Shown here one piece after another: positions 1-7,701 of a stretch of DNA of 64,000 nt (position 1 is the stretch's first letter; each line of letters begins with the position of its first letter). The notes under the pieces are model-generated. The model made no database searches. It saw only the letters and a program-made list of their open reading frames with translations, and was not told the origin of the DNA. Origin of the DNA: Methylobacterium dankookense (GTDB taxonomy: Bacteria; Pseudomonadota; Alphaproteobacteria; Rhizobiales; Beijerinckiaceae); NCBI RefSeq assembly GCF_902141855.1, contig NZ_CABFVH010000007.1, positions 1-64,000 on the forward strand, read 5' to 3'. Made by a program: the position numbers and the translations under genes.

Positions 1-109
1 CCCGGACGTCTGTTTCATCTTCGCTCCTGGGGGCTACGATGAACCAGCCATCCTCCGTTCGTGAAGACCCTCAATCTGTCTCAGGAGTGCTGACGGCGGA
101 CACCGCACC

Positions 110-500
110 CCGCACGAAAGTGTGCCCTCGACGCCGGCTCGCCGCCGCCGATCAGCCGCGAACGCCGGCTGGCCCTCGCGTAACCGTGCTGCGACAAGTG
201 CCTCGTGTTCCTCGTGCGAGCGCGGGGTCAGCAGGCGGCGCTCCGAGAGCGTGCAGCGCGGCTTCACGGTGCAGGCTTGGCAGTCTCGTGTCGCGAAGCG
301 GATGCGCATGACCGTACGCCCGAGGTTGTGGTCGGGACACCAGTTCCGGTTGCTGTGCCCGGCCGGGCTGACGGCGATCTGCCGATCTCAATGAAGTTGG
401 AAGGCTCGATCGTGAACGCGCCCTTGATGCGCGCCTGCCACTGGTTGTCCTTGGGTACCAGCCCGATGAGATCGACACCGTGATTGGGGATAGATGGCCA
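110..500 (-). pseudogene. IS1182-like transposase, C-terminal fragment, frameshifted
   Basis: Read on the minus strand, about 500 down to 390 encodes a stretch containing HGVDLIGLVPKDNQW. After a frame change near 390-400 the reading continues with DRQIAVSPAG, a Cys-containing segment (RDCQACTVKPRC) and RRRAGVEGTLS. This order matches the C-terminal part of IS1182-family DDE transposases, where the segment after the second aspartate region has paired cysteines and the GIEGTLSQ motif. The expected continuation after GVEGTLS (the RSRYIGLAKTHLQH region) is missing, so the fragment is broken at both ends as well as frameshifted. It abuts the IS3-like remnant. A possible unrelated start codon with a good ribosome site (AGGAG) lies on the minus strand at 16-18 and runs out of the window. 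Confidence 0.75.
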
Positions 501-600
501 GCATCAGCAGGCACTCCTGGCCGCACGGCGGCGCACACCCTCGAACCGCCACACGTAGGCTTCGATCGCCCAACGCGCTGCGTCGCCATGACGTTTCGCA

Positions 601-1092
601 ACTGGCCTGCATCGACCAGCCCACGACACGGCGTGAGAACAGGTCGATGACGGTGGCGACGTAGAGCCAGCCCTCGGCCGTCCAGATATAGGTGAAGTCG
701 GCGATCCATTTCCGGTTCGGAGCATCCGCCGCGAACCGCCGGTCCAAAAGATTGGGTGAGGTCGTCGCCCGCTCACCCTCGTCCTTCGGAAGCCCGCGTC
801 GGCGTGGCCGTGCCCGCAGTGCGTTCTCGCGCATGATCCGCTCGATGCGGTGCAGCCCGCACGAGACACCCTCGGCCAGCACGTCGCGCCAGACGCGCCT
901 CGCGCCGTAGGTGCGGTCGCTGGCCACGAAGCTCGCGCGAGCCTTGACGAGGATGGCTTCGTCGTCCCGTATGCGTTGGCTGGGCTGGGGGGTCAGCCAA
1001 GCATGGAAGCCGGGGCGCGAGACACTCAGGGCCGCGCACATCCAGGCAACCGGCCAGACGGTGCGATGCTTTGCGATGAAGGCAAACTTCAT
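601..1092 (-). pseudogene. IS3-family transposase OrfB, truncated
   Basis: This is the catalytic half of an IS3 transposase, normally made as an OrfA-B fusion. The N-terminal HTH_21 region (YGARRVWRDVLAEG, RIERIMRENALRAR) and the first catalytic aspartate in the rve core (NRKWIADFTYI, then VIDLFSRRVVGWSMQAS) are present. After MQAS at about position 601 the similarity ends abruptly. The segments with the second Asp (HSDQGSQY in relatives) and the catalytic Glu are absent. About 100 bases of unassigned sequence (500-600) then lead into the IS1182-like fragment. The gene is judged non-functional. Confidence 0.8.
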
Positions 1093-1379
1093 ATCGCGTC
1101 CCTCGCAAAGTAGGCGGCGGCCTTTTTTAGGATGTCACGCTCCGCCTTCAAACGAGCGACCTCCTTGCGCAAACGATCGATTTCGATCTGCTCGGGCTTC
1201 ACTTGGCCCTGACCGGGGAAGGCGTGCTGCGAATCGGCCACCGCCTGTTTTACCCACCGGTGCAGCATCGTCTCGTGAACGTCGAGGTCGCGTGCGGCTT
1301 GCGCGACACTGACCCCGCGTTCCCGAACCAAGCGAACCGCCTCGATCTTGAACTCACGCCCGAACTTGCGACGCTGCAT
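1089..1379 (-). CDS. IS3-family transposase OrfA
   Basis: A 96-residue protein that supplies the DNA-binding half of an IS3 transposase. Residues 1-50 form a helix-turn-helix (FGREFKIEAVRLVRERG, then VAQAARDLDVHETMLHRWVK). Residues 65-90 form a heptad-rich coiled coil (IDRLRKEVARLKAERDILKK) that in this family mediates multimerisation. The ATG is preceded by GGAGGTG. Near its 3' end lies the AAAAAAG slippery heptamer that lets ribosomes shift by -1 into orfB, and the two frames overlap. The gene is intact, but its partner orfB is truncated. Confidence 0.85.
   Translation of the reverse strand: MQRRKFGREFKIEAVRLVRERGVSVAQAARDLDVHETMLHRWVKQAVADSQHAFPGQGQVKPEQIEIDRLRKEVARLKAERDILKKAAAYFARDAI
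1122..1128 (-). promoter_or_regulatory. A6G slippery site for -1 programmed frameshifting (IS3 orfA/orfB)
   Basis: The minus strand reads AAAAAAG here, inside the LKK codons of orfA. Slipping back one base puts ribosomes into the orfB frame (KKGRRLLCEGRDMKF). This is the usual way IS3 elements make the OrfAB transposase. Confidence 0.7.
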
Positions 1380-1608
1380 GGAGCACCTCCGGCTTCACCA
1401 TCACACCTAAACCGGGTGTCCGTGAAACCGGCAGCAGGCCAAACCAAACAGCCAGCGGCCGCATCGATTCATTCACGAGGCACAGCCGCGCTACTGCCGC
1501 GATCGCTAGCGAACGGACCCTCGGGTGATGAAATCGTTCCGTTCCGACGCGCAATCGGGCAAGGAAGCCCGAATGGCGCTATGAGCGCGATACAGAGGAA
1601 GCCAGGTT

Positions 1609-2286
1609 TTGCATCTCAGCGTCGAGCAACTGGCCTGTCGCCGCTCGGGGCGGCGCGTATTCGGGGGCTTGTCTTTCGCCCTCGGGCCGGGAGAAGCCCT
1701 CGCCGTCACCGGCCGCAACGGCGCCGGCAAGTCGAGCCTGCTCGCCATCCTGTCCGGGCGTCTGCGGCCCGATGCCGGGCAGATCTGGGTGGCGGATGTC
1801 GGCGAGGCGAGCCTGCCTGAATGCCTGCACACTGTGGGGCACCGCGACGGCCTGAAGGCCGCACTGAGCGCTGGAGAGAATCTCGCCTTCGCCCGCGCCC
1901 TCCTCGGCGACGCCCGGATGCAGCCGCGGGCGGCCCTGGCCAGGCTCGGCCTCGGCCATGCCCACGACCTGCCGGTGGCCTATCTCTCAGCCGGTCAGCG
2001 GCGGCGGGTCGCGCTCGCGCGGCTCCTCGTTTGCCACCGGCCGCTCTGGCTGCTCGATGAGCCGACCGCGGCGCTCGATGTCGCCTCGCAGGCTCTCCTC
2101 GCCGAGCTGATGGCGGAGCATCTCGCGGCGGGCGGCCTCATCGTCGCCGCAACCCATCAGGCGCTCGGTCTCGAGGATGCGGCAACCCTCGCCATCGCCG
2201 CGCCGGAGTTCGGGCTGGACCGGCCCTCGCCGACGCCCGACCGCGACGCGGATTTGCGCGATGCGGACTTGGAGGATTGGGCATGA
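1609..2286 (+). CDS. ccmA: Cytochrome c maturation ABC transporter ATP-binding protein CcmA
   Basis: The ATPase of the CcmABCDE machinery, which releases haem-loaded CcmE in the inner membrane. The protein is 225 residues, a usual CcmA length. Walker A is GRNGAGKSS at residues 35-43, the ABC signature LSAGQ at 126-130 and Walker B LWLLDEP at 146-152. The C-terminal tail is acidic. The best start is TTG at 1609, with a purine-rich AGAGGAAG upstream, because no in-frame ATG keeps the N-terminal strand. It overlaps ccmB by an ATGA junction, so the two are translationally coupled. The IS remnants lie immediately upstream and may have displaced the original promoter. Confidence 0.92.
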   Translation: MHLSVEQLACRRSGRRVFGGLSFALGPGEALAVTGRNGAGKSSLLAILSGRLRPDAGQIWVADVGEASLPECLHTVGHRDGLKAALSAGENLAFARALLGDARMQPRAALARLGLGHAHDLPVAYLSAGQRRRVALARLLVCHRPLWLLDEPTAALDVASQALLAELMAEHLAAGGLIVAATHQALGLEDAATLAIAAPEFGLDRPSPTPDRDADLRDADLEDWA

Positions 2287-2951
2287 GCCGCGCCCTCCTC
2301 GCGCTGATCGCAAGGGACCTCGCCCTCGCCACCCGCGTCGGCGGCTCCGGCGCGCTGTCCCTGGTCTTCTTCCTGATGATCGTGGCGCTGGTGCCCTTCG
2401 CGCTGGGACCCGACCTCAATCTTCTGTCGCGGATCGGCCCGGCGATCCTCTGGCTCGCGGCGGTGCTCGCCACGCTGATCGGCCTCGACCGGCTGTTCCA
2501 GGCCGACGAGGAGGACGGCTCCCTCGATCTGATGACCGCCGCGCCCGTTCCGCTCGAACTCGTCGTGCTCGCGAAGGTGGTGGCGCATTGGCTCACCACC
2601 GGGCTGCCGCTGGCGCTCGCCTCGCCGCTCTTCGGCCTGCTCGTGGCCCTCGACGGGACTGGCATGGCCGCGACCGCGCTCACCCTGCTCGCCGGAACGC
2701 CGGCCCTCACCTTCATCGGTGCGGTGGGTGCCGCGCTCACCGCTTCGATCCGGCGCGGCGGCCTGATCCTCGCGGTGCTGGTCCTGCCCCTGATGGTGCC
2801 GACCCTGATCTTCGGCGTCTCGGCGGCGGAATCGGCGTCCAGTGGCACCGTGCCCTTCACGACGCCGCTCACCATTCTCGCGAGTCTGAGCCTTATCGCG
2901 GCAGTGGTCGGAACGCTCGCGGCGGCGGCCGCCCTGCGTTGGTCCGAATGA
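2283..2951 (+). CDS. ccmB: Haem exporter permease CcmB
   Basis: The membrane subunit partnering CcmA in cytochrome c maturation. It is a 222-residue, very hydrophobic protein with about six membrane segments. The family features FQADEEDGSLDLM and the C-terminal glycine/alanine-rich helices are visible. The ATG overlaps the ccmA stop (ATGA), with GGAGGA just upstream. An in-frame TTG two codons earlier is less likely. In many alphaproteobacteria ccmC follows directly. Here ccmC begins 1.5 kb later, after degraded sequence. Confidence 0.92.
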   Translation: MSRALLALIARDLALATRVGGSGALSLVFFLMIVALVPFALGPDLNLLSRIGPAILWLAAVLATLIGLDRLFQADEEDGSLDLMTAAPVPLELVVLAKVVAHWLTTGLPLALASPLFGLLVALDGTGMAATALTLLAGTPALTFIGAVGAALTASIRRGGLILAVLVLPLMVPTLIFGVSAAESASSGTVPFTTPLTILASLSLIAAVVGTLAAAAALRWSE

Positions 2952-3108
2952 TCGATTGGGGAATTGGTACACTGAAGCAATCGATCCAGACGTGGCGGCA
3001 ACGCTCGACCCTACATCCGTCCGCGCTCTGGCCTAAAAGTCGGGCGACTGCGCGCTTGTGAACCCGGAATCCAATCTCCGGCCGCGTCGGGCCATGGGGG
3101 TGGCGATC

Positions 3109-3174
3109 ATGAAGTCTCTGTTTGCTGCGCTGGCCGTGGCCGGCGCTTTTGCGGTCGATACCGAGCGTGGCTAG
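3109..3174 (+). pseudogene. Signal-peptide-like 21-codon remnant
   Basis: The ATG opens a short hydrophobic stretch ([16 protein letters not shown]) that looks like the start of an exported protein, but TAG follows after 21 codons. It lies inside the debris between ccmB and ccmC. It may be the broken N-terminus of a small periplasmic protein, and no function can be assigned. Confidence 0.25.
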
Positions 3175-3203
3175 GCGGCGGCCGACGTTGGCTACGGCAT
3201 CGG

Positions 3204-3365
3204 GTGGAGCGAGAGACCATCCGAGTCGCCGATGGTCCGCTCGCCAGCTTCAACGGCGTGGTCAAGGAGGTCGATATCGAGCGGCAGATGATTGAGGCCG
3301 CCGTGTCGATCTGTGGGCGGGCCCCGCCGGGGAATTTGGAGTTCAGACAGGTCGAGCAGGTGTGA
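3204..3365 (+). pseudogene. Decayed NusG C-terminal (KOW) domain
   Basis: Fifty-three codons ending in TGA resemble the last 50 residues of alphaproteobacterial NusG, including [19 protein letters not shown], a middle VSI-GRA segment and the ending LEFRQVEQV. In NusG this KOW domain contacts ribosomal protein S10 or Rho. The N-terminal NGN domain is missing and there is no credible start. Substitutions hit the usually invariant ending (GRAPPGN in place of GRATPVE). It is best read as a relic of a NusG duplicate rather than an active gene. The genuine nusG normally sits by secE and rplK, which are not in this window. Confidence 0.7.
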
Positions 3366-3400
3366 TGCGCCGGACATCATCATGCGGTAAGCGCATCATC

Positions 3401-3616
3401 ATGCAGCCCACCTTCGACCCCGCGCAAAACGTCCGCTTCCGAGAGAAGCCGATTGCGGACCTCTCGCCCGACGAATTGCGGGAAGCGCTTGTTCAAGCCC
3501 TGCTTCGGATACGGCTGTACGAAGATTGTGCAGGGTTCAGGCCGCCGAAGACCGACAGCTACGAGTTCCAGCACGCTCTCTGGCCGCGGCCGCAGTCGTC
3601 CACATGTCGAGCTTAA
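3401..3616 (+). CDS. Hypothetical small protein
   Basis: A 71-residue protein that I do not recognise. Its N-terminal 45 residues look coding: FDPAQNVRFREKPIADLS is followed by an amphipathic helix rich in Leu, Arg and Glu (PDELREALVQALLRIRLYED). The C-terminal third (HALWPRPQSSTCRA) looks unlike a folded domain and could result from a frameshift. An upstream in-frame ATG at 3365 would add 12 residues. The gene lies in the debris zone between ccmB and ccmC, so it may be a remnant. Confidence 0.35.
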   Translation: MQPTFDPAQNVRFREKPIADLSPDELREALVQALLRIRLYEDCAGFRPPKTDSYEFQHALWPRPQSSTCRA

Positions 3617-4116
3617 CTCGCCGAATCACCGCTGTATCTATGCGCCCCAGAAGGACCGACCGTTGTACTCCCCGGCGACGGGTCGAAGGATGAGCAGCGC
3701 GGCTTCTGGGGCAGGCTTACCCGAGCGGATCGCCTGACCTCTAGTCCTACCGGATTCGCCGAACCCTTCCATGCCGCCCACCCGCCCCTACCTCGTAGGG
3801 ACCCTGGGGTCCGCCAAAGTTCCTGGGCCTGCTCCCCGAACCGGACTAAGAGCATAGCGGTATGCGTCTTCTGCCAGCCCTCGCCACAATGGCTAGGGCA
3901 CGGGGGCTTGGCGGGGTTCAGGCTGTCGACGTTATCGCTTCCAGCGCGCAGGTCGGAGGCTGGGACAACGGAACGGCGGGCAGCTGTTGACATGCCGGCA
4001 TTCTGGCTCGGCTCGGTTGCCTGTCCCTCGCTACCTTGCCCTTTTCAGTACGGGGCACGCTGGAAAATAACCGTTTGCGATCAATAGCACCGCAGAAGCA
4101 GGGTTCGGGATCTAAG
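3617..4116. other. Gene-free stretch between ccmB and ccmC
   Basis: About 500 bases in which I find no convincing coding frame, RNA, repeat or terminator. Composition is a little more AT-rich than the flanking genes. Together with the NusG relic, this suggests decayed, inserted or rearranged DNA. Confidence 0.5.
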
Positions 4117-4272
4117 ATGCTGGAAGTACTTGGATTGTGGCAATTCTGCGGCACCTGCGTCTCCAGCCGCACCAACTACGGCATGGGCTGGTGTCGCACC
4201 AAGGAGAATGCCAAGGCGATGGCCTTCGACAACGACCCGAACTGCCGCCTCGTCCTCGCCGAGTGCGAGTGA
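4117..4272 (+). CDS. Hypothetical small Cys-containing protein
   Basis: A 51-residue frame starting at ATG 4117 with five cysteines (FCGTC, GWCRTK, NCRLVLAEC). This spacing suggests a small disulfide-stabilised or metal-binding protein. There is no clear signal peptide. An upstream in-frame ATG at 4036 would add 27 non-hydrophobic residues. No family is recognised. It precedes a strong GC-rich hairpin at 4309-4335. Coding status is plausible rather than certain. Confidence 0.4.
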   Translation: MLEVLGLWQFCGTCVSSRTNYGMGWCRTKENAKAMAFDNDPNCRLVLAECE

Positions 4273-4308
4273 GCCGACGACGGCCCAGCCGCGGGGCCGA
4301 TGAACGCG

Positions 4309-4335
4309 CCGCCGCGAGCGCTCCGCTCGCGGCGG
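4309..4335. terminator. GC-rich hairpin, possible terminator
   Basis: CCGCCGCGAGCG and CGCTCGCGGCGG form a perfect 12-bp stem closed by CTC. No T-run follows on either strand, so it may terminate weakly, act with Rho or protect an RNA end. Confidence 0.4.
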
Positions 4336-4493
4336 ATATCCCAGGCGGTCAGTTCGACGCGGACCCGACCGCATTGCCGCTGCACCGCACCCCGGGCTAA
4401 GTGCATCTCACAGAACTCCCGATCACCGGGAGCCCTCCCTCCGGCCATTCCGGCGCGGTGGGAGTTTCGTGAGAGACACCAGAAGCTCCGGTC

Positions 4494-5291
4494 ATGTCCG
4501 CCTCGCCCTCGCTCTGGACGCGCCTGTCCAATCCGAGCCACTTCATGCGCTGGTCCGGCAGCCTGACGCCCTGGCTCGCGGGCCTGTCGGCCCTGCTGCT
4601 CGCTGCCGGGCTCTACCTCTCCTGGTTCGTCGCGCCGCCCGATTACCAGCAGGGCGAGACCGTGCGAATCATGTTCATCCATGTGCCGGCGGCCTGGCTC
4701 GGCGTGTTCTTCTACGGGGCCATGAGCCTGTCGGCGATTGGGACCCTGGTCTGGCGCCACCCGCTCGCGGATGTGGCCCAACGGGCGGGCGCCCCGATCG
4801 GTGCGGCCTTAACGCTGGTCTGCCTCGTCACCGGCTCGCTCTGGGGCAAGCCGATGTGGGGCACCTACTGGGTCTGGGACGCGCGGCTGACCTCGATGCT
4901 GCTGCTGTTCCTGATCTATTGCGGGTTGATCGCCTTGTGGCGCACCATCGAGGATCCGAACCGGGCCGCGCGCGCCGTGGCGATCCTCACCCTGGTCGGC
5001 GCCGTCAACCTGCCGATCATCAAGTTCTCGGTGAACTGGTGGTCGACGCTGCACCAGCCGGCTTCGATCCTGCGCATGGGCGGCCCGACCATCGATCCCT
5101 CGATGCTCTACCCGCTTCTCGTCATGATCGCCGCCGCAACGGTCGGCGGCAGCACGCTCCACCTCTACGCCATGCGCACCGAGGTGATGCGCCGCCGCGT
5201 GCGCACGCTGACGATCCGCGAGGCCGAGCGCCTCGATGCCGGCCGGGCGAGCGTCGCTCCGACCGGTCTCCCCCTCGGCCAGCCGCTCTAA
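4494..5291 (+). CDS. ccmC: Haem-handling protein CcmC
   Basis: An integral membrane protein that presents haem to CcmE during cytochrome c maturation. It has 265 residues, six hydrophobic segments and the tryptophan-rich periplasmic signature WGTYWVWDARLTS of the haem-handling family at about residues 121-133. The conserved histidines (FIHVPAAW and in the later NWWSTLHQP loop) are the expected haem ligands. Start ATG 4494 keeps the cytoplasmic lead (RLSNPSHFMRW). It is followed at 11 bases by ccmD. Confidence 0.93.
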   Translation: MSASPSLWTRLSNPSHFMRWSGSLTPWLAGLSALLLAAGLYLSWFVAPPDYQQGETVRIMFIHVPAAWLGVFFYGAMSLSAIGTLVWRHPLADVAQRAGAPIGAALTLVCLVTGSLWGKPMWGTYWVWDARLTSMLLLFLIYCGLIALWRTIEDPNRAARAVAILTLVGAVNLPIIKFSVNWWSTLHQPASILRMGGPTIDPSMLYPLLVMIAAATVGGSTLHLYAMRTEVMRRRVRTLTIREAERLDAGRASVAPTGLPLGQPL

Positions 5292-5302
5292 GGGCCTTCC
5301 CG

Positions 5303-5446
5303 ATGGATCTCGGACCGCATGCCGGCTTCATCTGGGCGGCCTATGCCTTCACCGGGCTGGTGATGGCTGCCCTCGTGCTGAACGCCGTTCGCGACCGGCA
5401 CGCGCAGCGCCGGGCGCTCCGCGCCCTTGGGGACGATCGCCGGTGA
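5303..5446 (+). CDS. ccmD: Haem exporter small subunit CcmD
   Basis: A 47-residue protein with one membrane helix (FIWAAYAFTGLVMAALVLNAV), an N-terminal MDLGPHAGFI motif typical of CcmD, and a basic cytoplasmic tail. CcmD helps release holo-CcmE from the CcmABC complex. It is identified from size, topology and its place between ccmC and ccmG. Its TGA overlaps the GTG start of ccmG. Confidence 0.88.
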   Translation: MDLGPHAGFIWAAYAFTGLVMAALVLNAVRDRHAQRRALRALGDDRR

Positions 5447-6036
5447 GCGAGGCCGCGAAGCCCCGAAGCCGCTCGCTGCTTCTGATCCTGCCGCTCGTCA
5501 CCTTCGCGGTGCTGGCCGGTATGTTCTTCCTGCGCCTGCGCTCGGGCGTCGATCCGGCCGCCCTGCCCTCGGCGCTGGTCGGCCGGCCGCTGCCGGACTT
5601 CACGCTGCCGCCGGTCGAGGGCCTCACCACCGCCGACGGCAATCCGGTGCCGGGCTTCTCCTCCGCCGATCTCAGGGGCACGGTCACGGTGCTCAACATC
5701 TGGGCTTCGTGGTGCGCGCCCTGCCAAGTCGAGCACCCGATGCTGATGCGGCTCGCGCGCGAGCCCGGGATCCGGCTCGTCGGCATCGACTACAAGGATC
5801 CGCCGGAGAAGGGCCGCGCCTTCCTGGCCAAGCACGGCCTGCCCTTCCAGGCGGTCGGCTCCGACGCGAGCGGTCGCGTCGGCATCGATCTCGGCGTCTA
5901 CGGCGTCCCCGAGACCTTCATCATCGGGCCGGACGGCGTGATCCGCGACAAGCTCGTCGGCATCGTGACGCCGGAGAACCTGAAGGACGTGCTGGAGAAG
6001 ATCCGCCGTGCGGGTCAGGTCGCGTCAGCCCGGTGA
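5443..6036 (+). CDS. ccmG: Thiol:disulfide interchange protein CcmG/DsbE
   Basis: A membrane-anchored, periplasmic thioredoxin-fold reductase that keeps apocytochrome c haem-binding cysteines reduced. It has 197 residues from GTG 5443. There is an N-terminal membrane anchor at about residues 11-30 and the active site WASWCAPC with cysteines at 91 and 94. The cis-proline region is GVYGVPETF, followed by IIGPDGVIRDKLVG. The GTG start is chosen because it overlaps the ccmD stop (GTGA) and gives a compact basic leader before the anchor. It ends the ccm cluster. No ccmE, ccmF or ccmH is present here. Confidence 0.92.
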   Translation: MSEAAKPRSRSLLLILPLVTFAVLAGMFFLRLRSGVDPAALPSALVGRPLPDFTLPPVEGLTTADGNPVPGFSSADLRGTVTVLNIWASWCAPCQVEHPMLMRLAREPGIRLVGIDYKDPPEKGRAFLAKHGLPFQAVGSDASGRVGIDLGVYGVPETFIIGPDGVIRDKLVGIVTPENLKDVLEKIRRAGQVASAR

Positions 6037-6046
6037 CGCGCGCTCG

Positions 6047-7039
6047 TCACCGGGCCGCGCGCGTGGCGAGGCCGTTCACAGCTTCCGCGAGAGCCTCGGA
6101 AGCGACCCACGGCACCATGTGGCCGATCCCGGGCAGCAGGACGAGCCTGGCGCCCGGGATGGCGCGCGCCAGTGGCTGCGCCTGCGACTCGGGCCGCACC
6201 AGCGGATCCGCATCGCCCGAGACGATCACGGTCGGCACCGACAGGCTCGCGTAGGCCGAGCTCATCCGGGCCAGCGCTGCGGGCAGGCCGATCAAGTCCT
6301 GTACGTTGGCGAGAAGTGATGCCGGCCGGATCACCAGCGGGGCCCGCGCCCGTTCCAGATAGCCCTCCGCCTCGGGCTGGGGCCGGAACGCGTGGCCAGC
6401 CGCGCCGCGCAGATAGAAGAGGGCGAGTGGCGGCCCGATCGTATGGCTGAGGAGCCAGGAGACGGGCGGCTTGGCCGCGAGGCGCCAGTACCACGGCAGC
6501 GTGATGCGCTGTGGGAACGGCAGCGCCACCGGCGAGACGAGAGCCAGGCCCGCGACCCGGTCTGGGTGGTCGAGGGCGAGCGCCAAGGCGAGAGCCGAAC
6601 CCCAGGAATGGCCGAGCACGAGCGCCGCCGGCGCGCCCAACGCGCGAAGCGCCTCGGCGACAGCTCGCGCCTGCACGGCGGGATCCGCGGCCGCATCGCC
6701 GCCGATCCGGTCGCTCCAGCCGAGTCCCGGCCGGTCGATGGCGATGACCCGAAAGCCGCGGGCGGCGAGCGTTCTCCCGATGCCGGCCATCAGGTCGGCG
6801 GCATTGGCCGAGGCGCCATGGATCAGGACGATGGTCGCCCGGGCGCCCTCGACCGGCCCCTCCTGCAGGGTCGCGAGGCGACCGCCCGGCACCGCCACGA
6901 AGGGGCCGCCCGGCGGATAGGCCGAATCGACGCGCAGGGTGATGAGAAGCGTCGCGACGGCGCCGAGCGCGAGGATGGCGACGGCGAGGACGACCGGTAT
7001 CCCGGCCAGGATCGCAACGGCGACCAGGGCGCCCTTCAC
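6047..7039 (-). CDS. Membrane-anchored alpha/beta hydrolase
   Basis: A 330-residue protein with one N-terminal membrane helix (residues 5-35), so the catalytic domain is probably periplasmic or membrane-bound. The alpha/beta-hydrolase core shows an oxyanion-type IHGASAN segment, the nucleophile elbow GHSWGS with Ser145, a candidate acid Asp278 (SGDADPLV) and His307 (GIGHMVPW). The substrate cannot be told. Relatives include haloperoxidase-like esterases and lipases. It converges on ccmG, with only ten bases between the stops, and is unrelated to cytochrome maturation. Confidence 0.85.
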   Translation of the reverse strand: MKGALVAVAILAGIPVVLAVAILALGAVATLLITLRVDSAYPPGGPFVAVPGGRLATLQEGPVEGARATIVLIHGASANAADLMAGIGRTLAARGFRVIAIDRPGLGWSDRIGGDAAADPAVQARAVAEALRALGAPAALVLGHSWGSALALALALDHPDRVAGLALVSPVALPFPQRITLPWYWRLAAKPPVSWLLSHTIGPPLALFYLRGAAGHAFRPQPEAEGYLERARAPLVIRPASLLANVQDLIGLPAALARMSSAYASLSVPTVIVSGDADPLVRPESQAQPLARAIPGARLVLLPGIGHMVPWVASEALAEAVNGLATRAAR

Positions 7040-7253
7040 GGGCGCCCCACCCTGCCGGATCGGCCGGCATTCGGGCGAGCACGACGTGCCGTCACGTGAG
7101 GATCTCCGCGATCAGCGAGACCGGCCGCGCATGCAGCAGGGCTGGCATGCGTGAGGTAGCGCCCGCGTCCGCGAAGTCAGTGCGACACCCTTTCTCTCCG
7201 CCGCCTCCCGCGCCACATGGGGGCATCGGCAGGAATCGGGAGTACGCGATCCG

Positions 7254-7649
7254 ATGGCGAAGCTCGTCCACAGCATGGTCCGCATCGGCGATGAGGCGCG
7301 GTCCATGGACTATTACCGCCGCGCCTTCGGCCTCACGGTCGCCGACCGCATCGATTTCCCGGACTTCACCCTGATCTACCTGCGCGGCGAGGGCTCGGAT
7401 TTCGAGCTGGAGCTGACCGTCAACAAGGGCCGCGACAAGCCCTACGAACTCGGCGACGGCTACGGCCATATCGCCGTGACGGTGGACGACGTTGCCGCCG
7501 AGCATGCCCGCTTCACGGGCGAGAACCTGCCGGTGACCGATGTGAAGGAGCTGAAGCGCGGCGGCACGCCGCTCGCGCGCTTCTTCTTCGCCACCGACCC
7601 CGACGGCTACAAGATCGAGGTGATCCAGCGCGGCGGCCGCTTCGTCTGA
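7254..7649 (+). CDS. VOC-family protein, lactoylglutathione lyase-like
   Basis: A 131-residue protein with two beta-alpha-beta-beta-beta modules of the vicinal oxygen chelate fold. Candidate metal ligands are His6, Glu53, His72 and Glu122, which match the glyoxalase I pattern (two His, two Glu). Motifs such as YYRRAFGL and TDPDGYKIEVIQ also fit. A likely role is conversion of the methylglyoxal-glutathione hemithioacetal to lactoylglutathione. Other VOC enzymes share the fold, so the substrate is inferred. It stands alone, 52 bases before the phosphatase. Confidence 0.85.
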   Translation: MAKLVHSMVRIGDEARSMDYYRRAFGLTVADRIDFPDFTLIYLRGEGSDFELELTVNKGRDKPYELGDGYGHIAVTVDDVAAEHARFTGENLPVTDVKELKRGGTPLARFFFATDPDGYKIEVIQRGGRFV

Positions 7650-7701
7650 CCCCCCCGGGCGGCCCCTTGACCGCCTCCCCGTCCCGCCTTTTCAGGAACC
7701 G

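Larger units (their letters stand above)
601..1441 (-). mobile_element. Truncated IS3-family insertion sequence
   Basis: The minus strand carries an orfA/orfB pair typical of the IS3 family, linked by an A6G slippery site. The element is complete at its orfA end. Upstream of orfA the sequence TGGCCTGCTGCCGGTTTC (minus strand, ending at about 1441) looks like a terminal inverted repeat of this family. That assignment is inferred, because the other end is absent. The orfB homology stops at about position 601, before the last two catalytic residues, so the element should not be able to transpose by itself. Confidence 0.7.

Noticed and set aside
34-500. Several overlapping frames at the left end that could be read as unknown genes
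   Set aside because: They are pieces of one frameshifted IS1182-like transposase.
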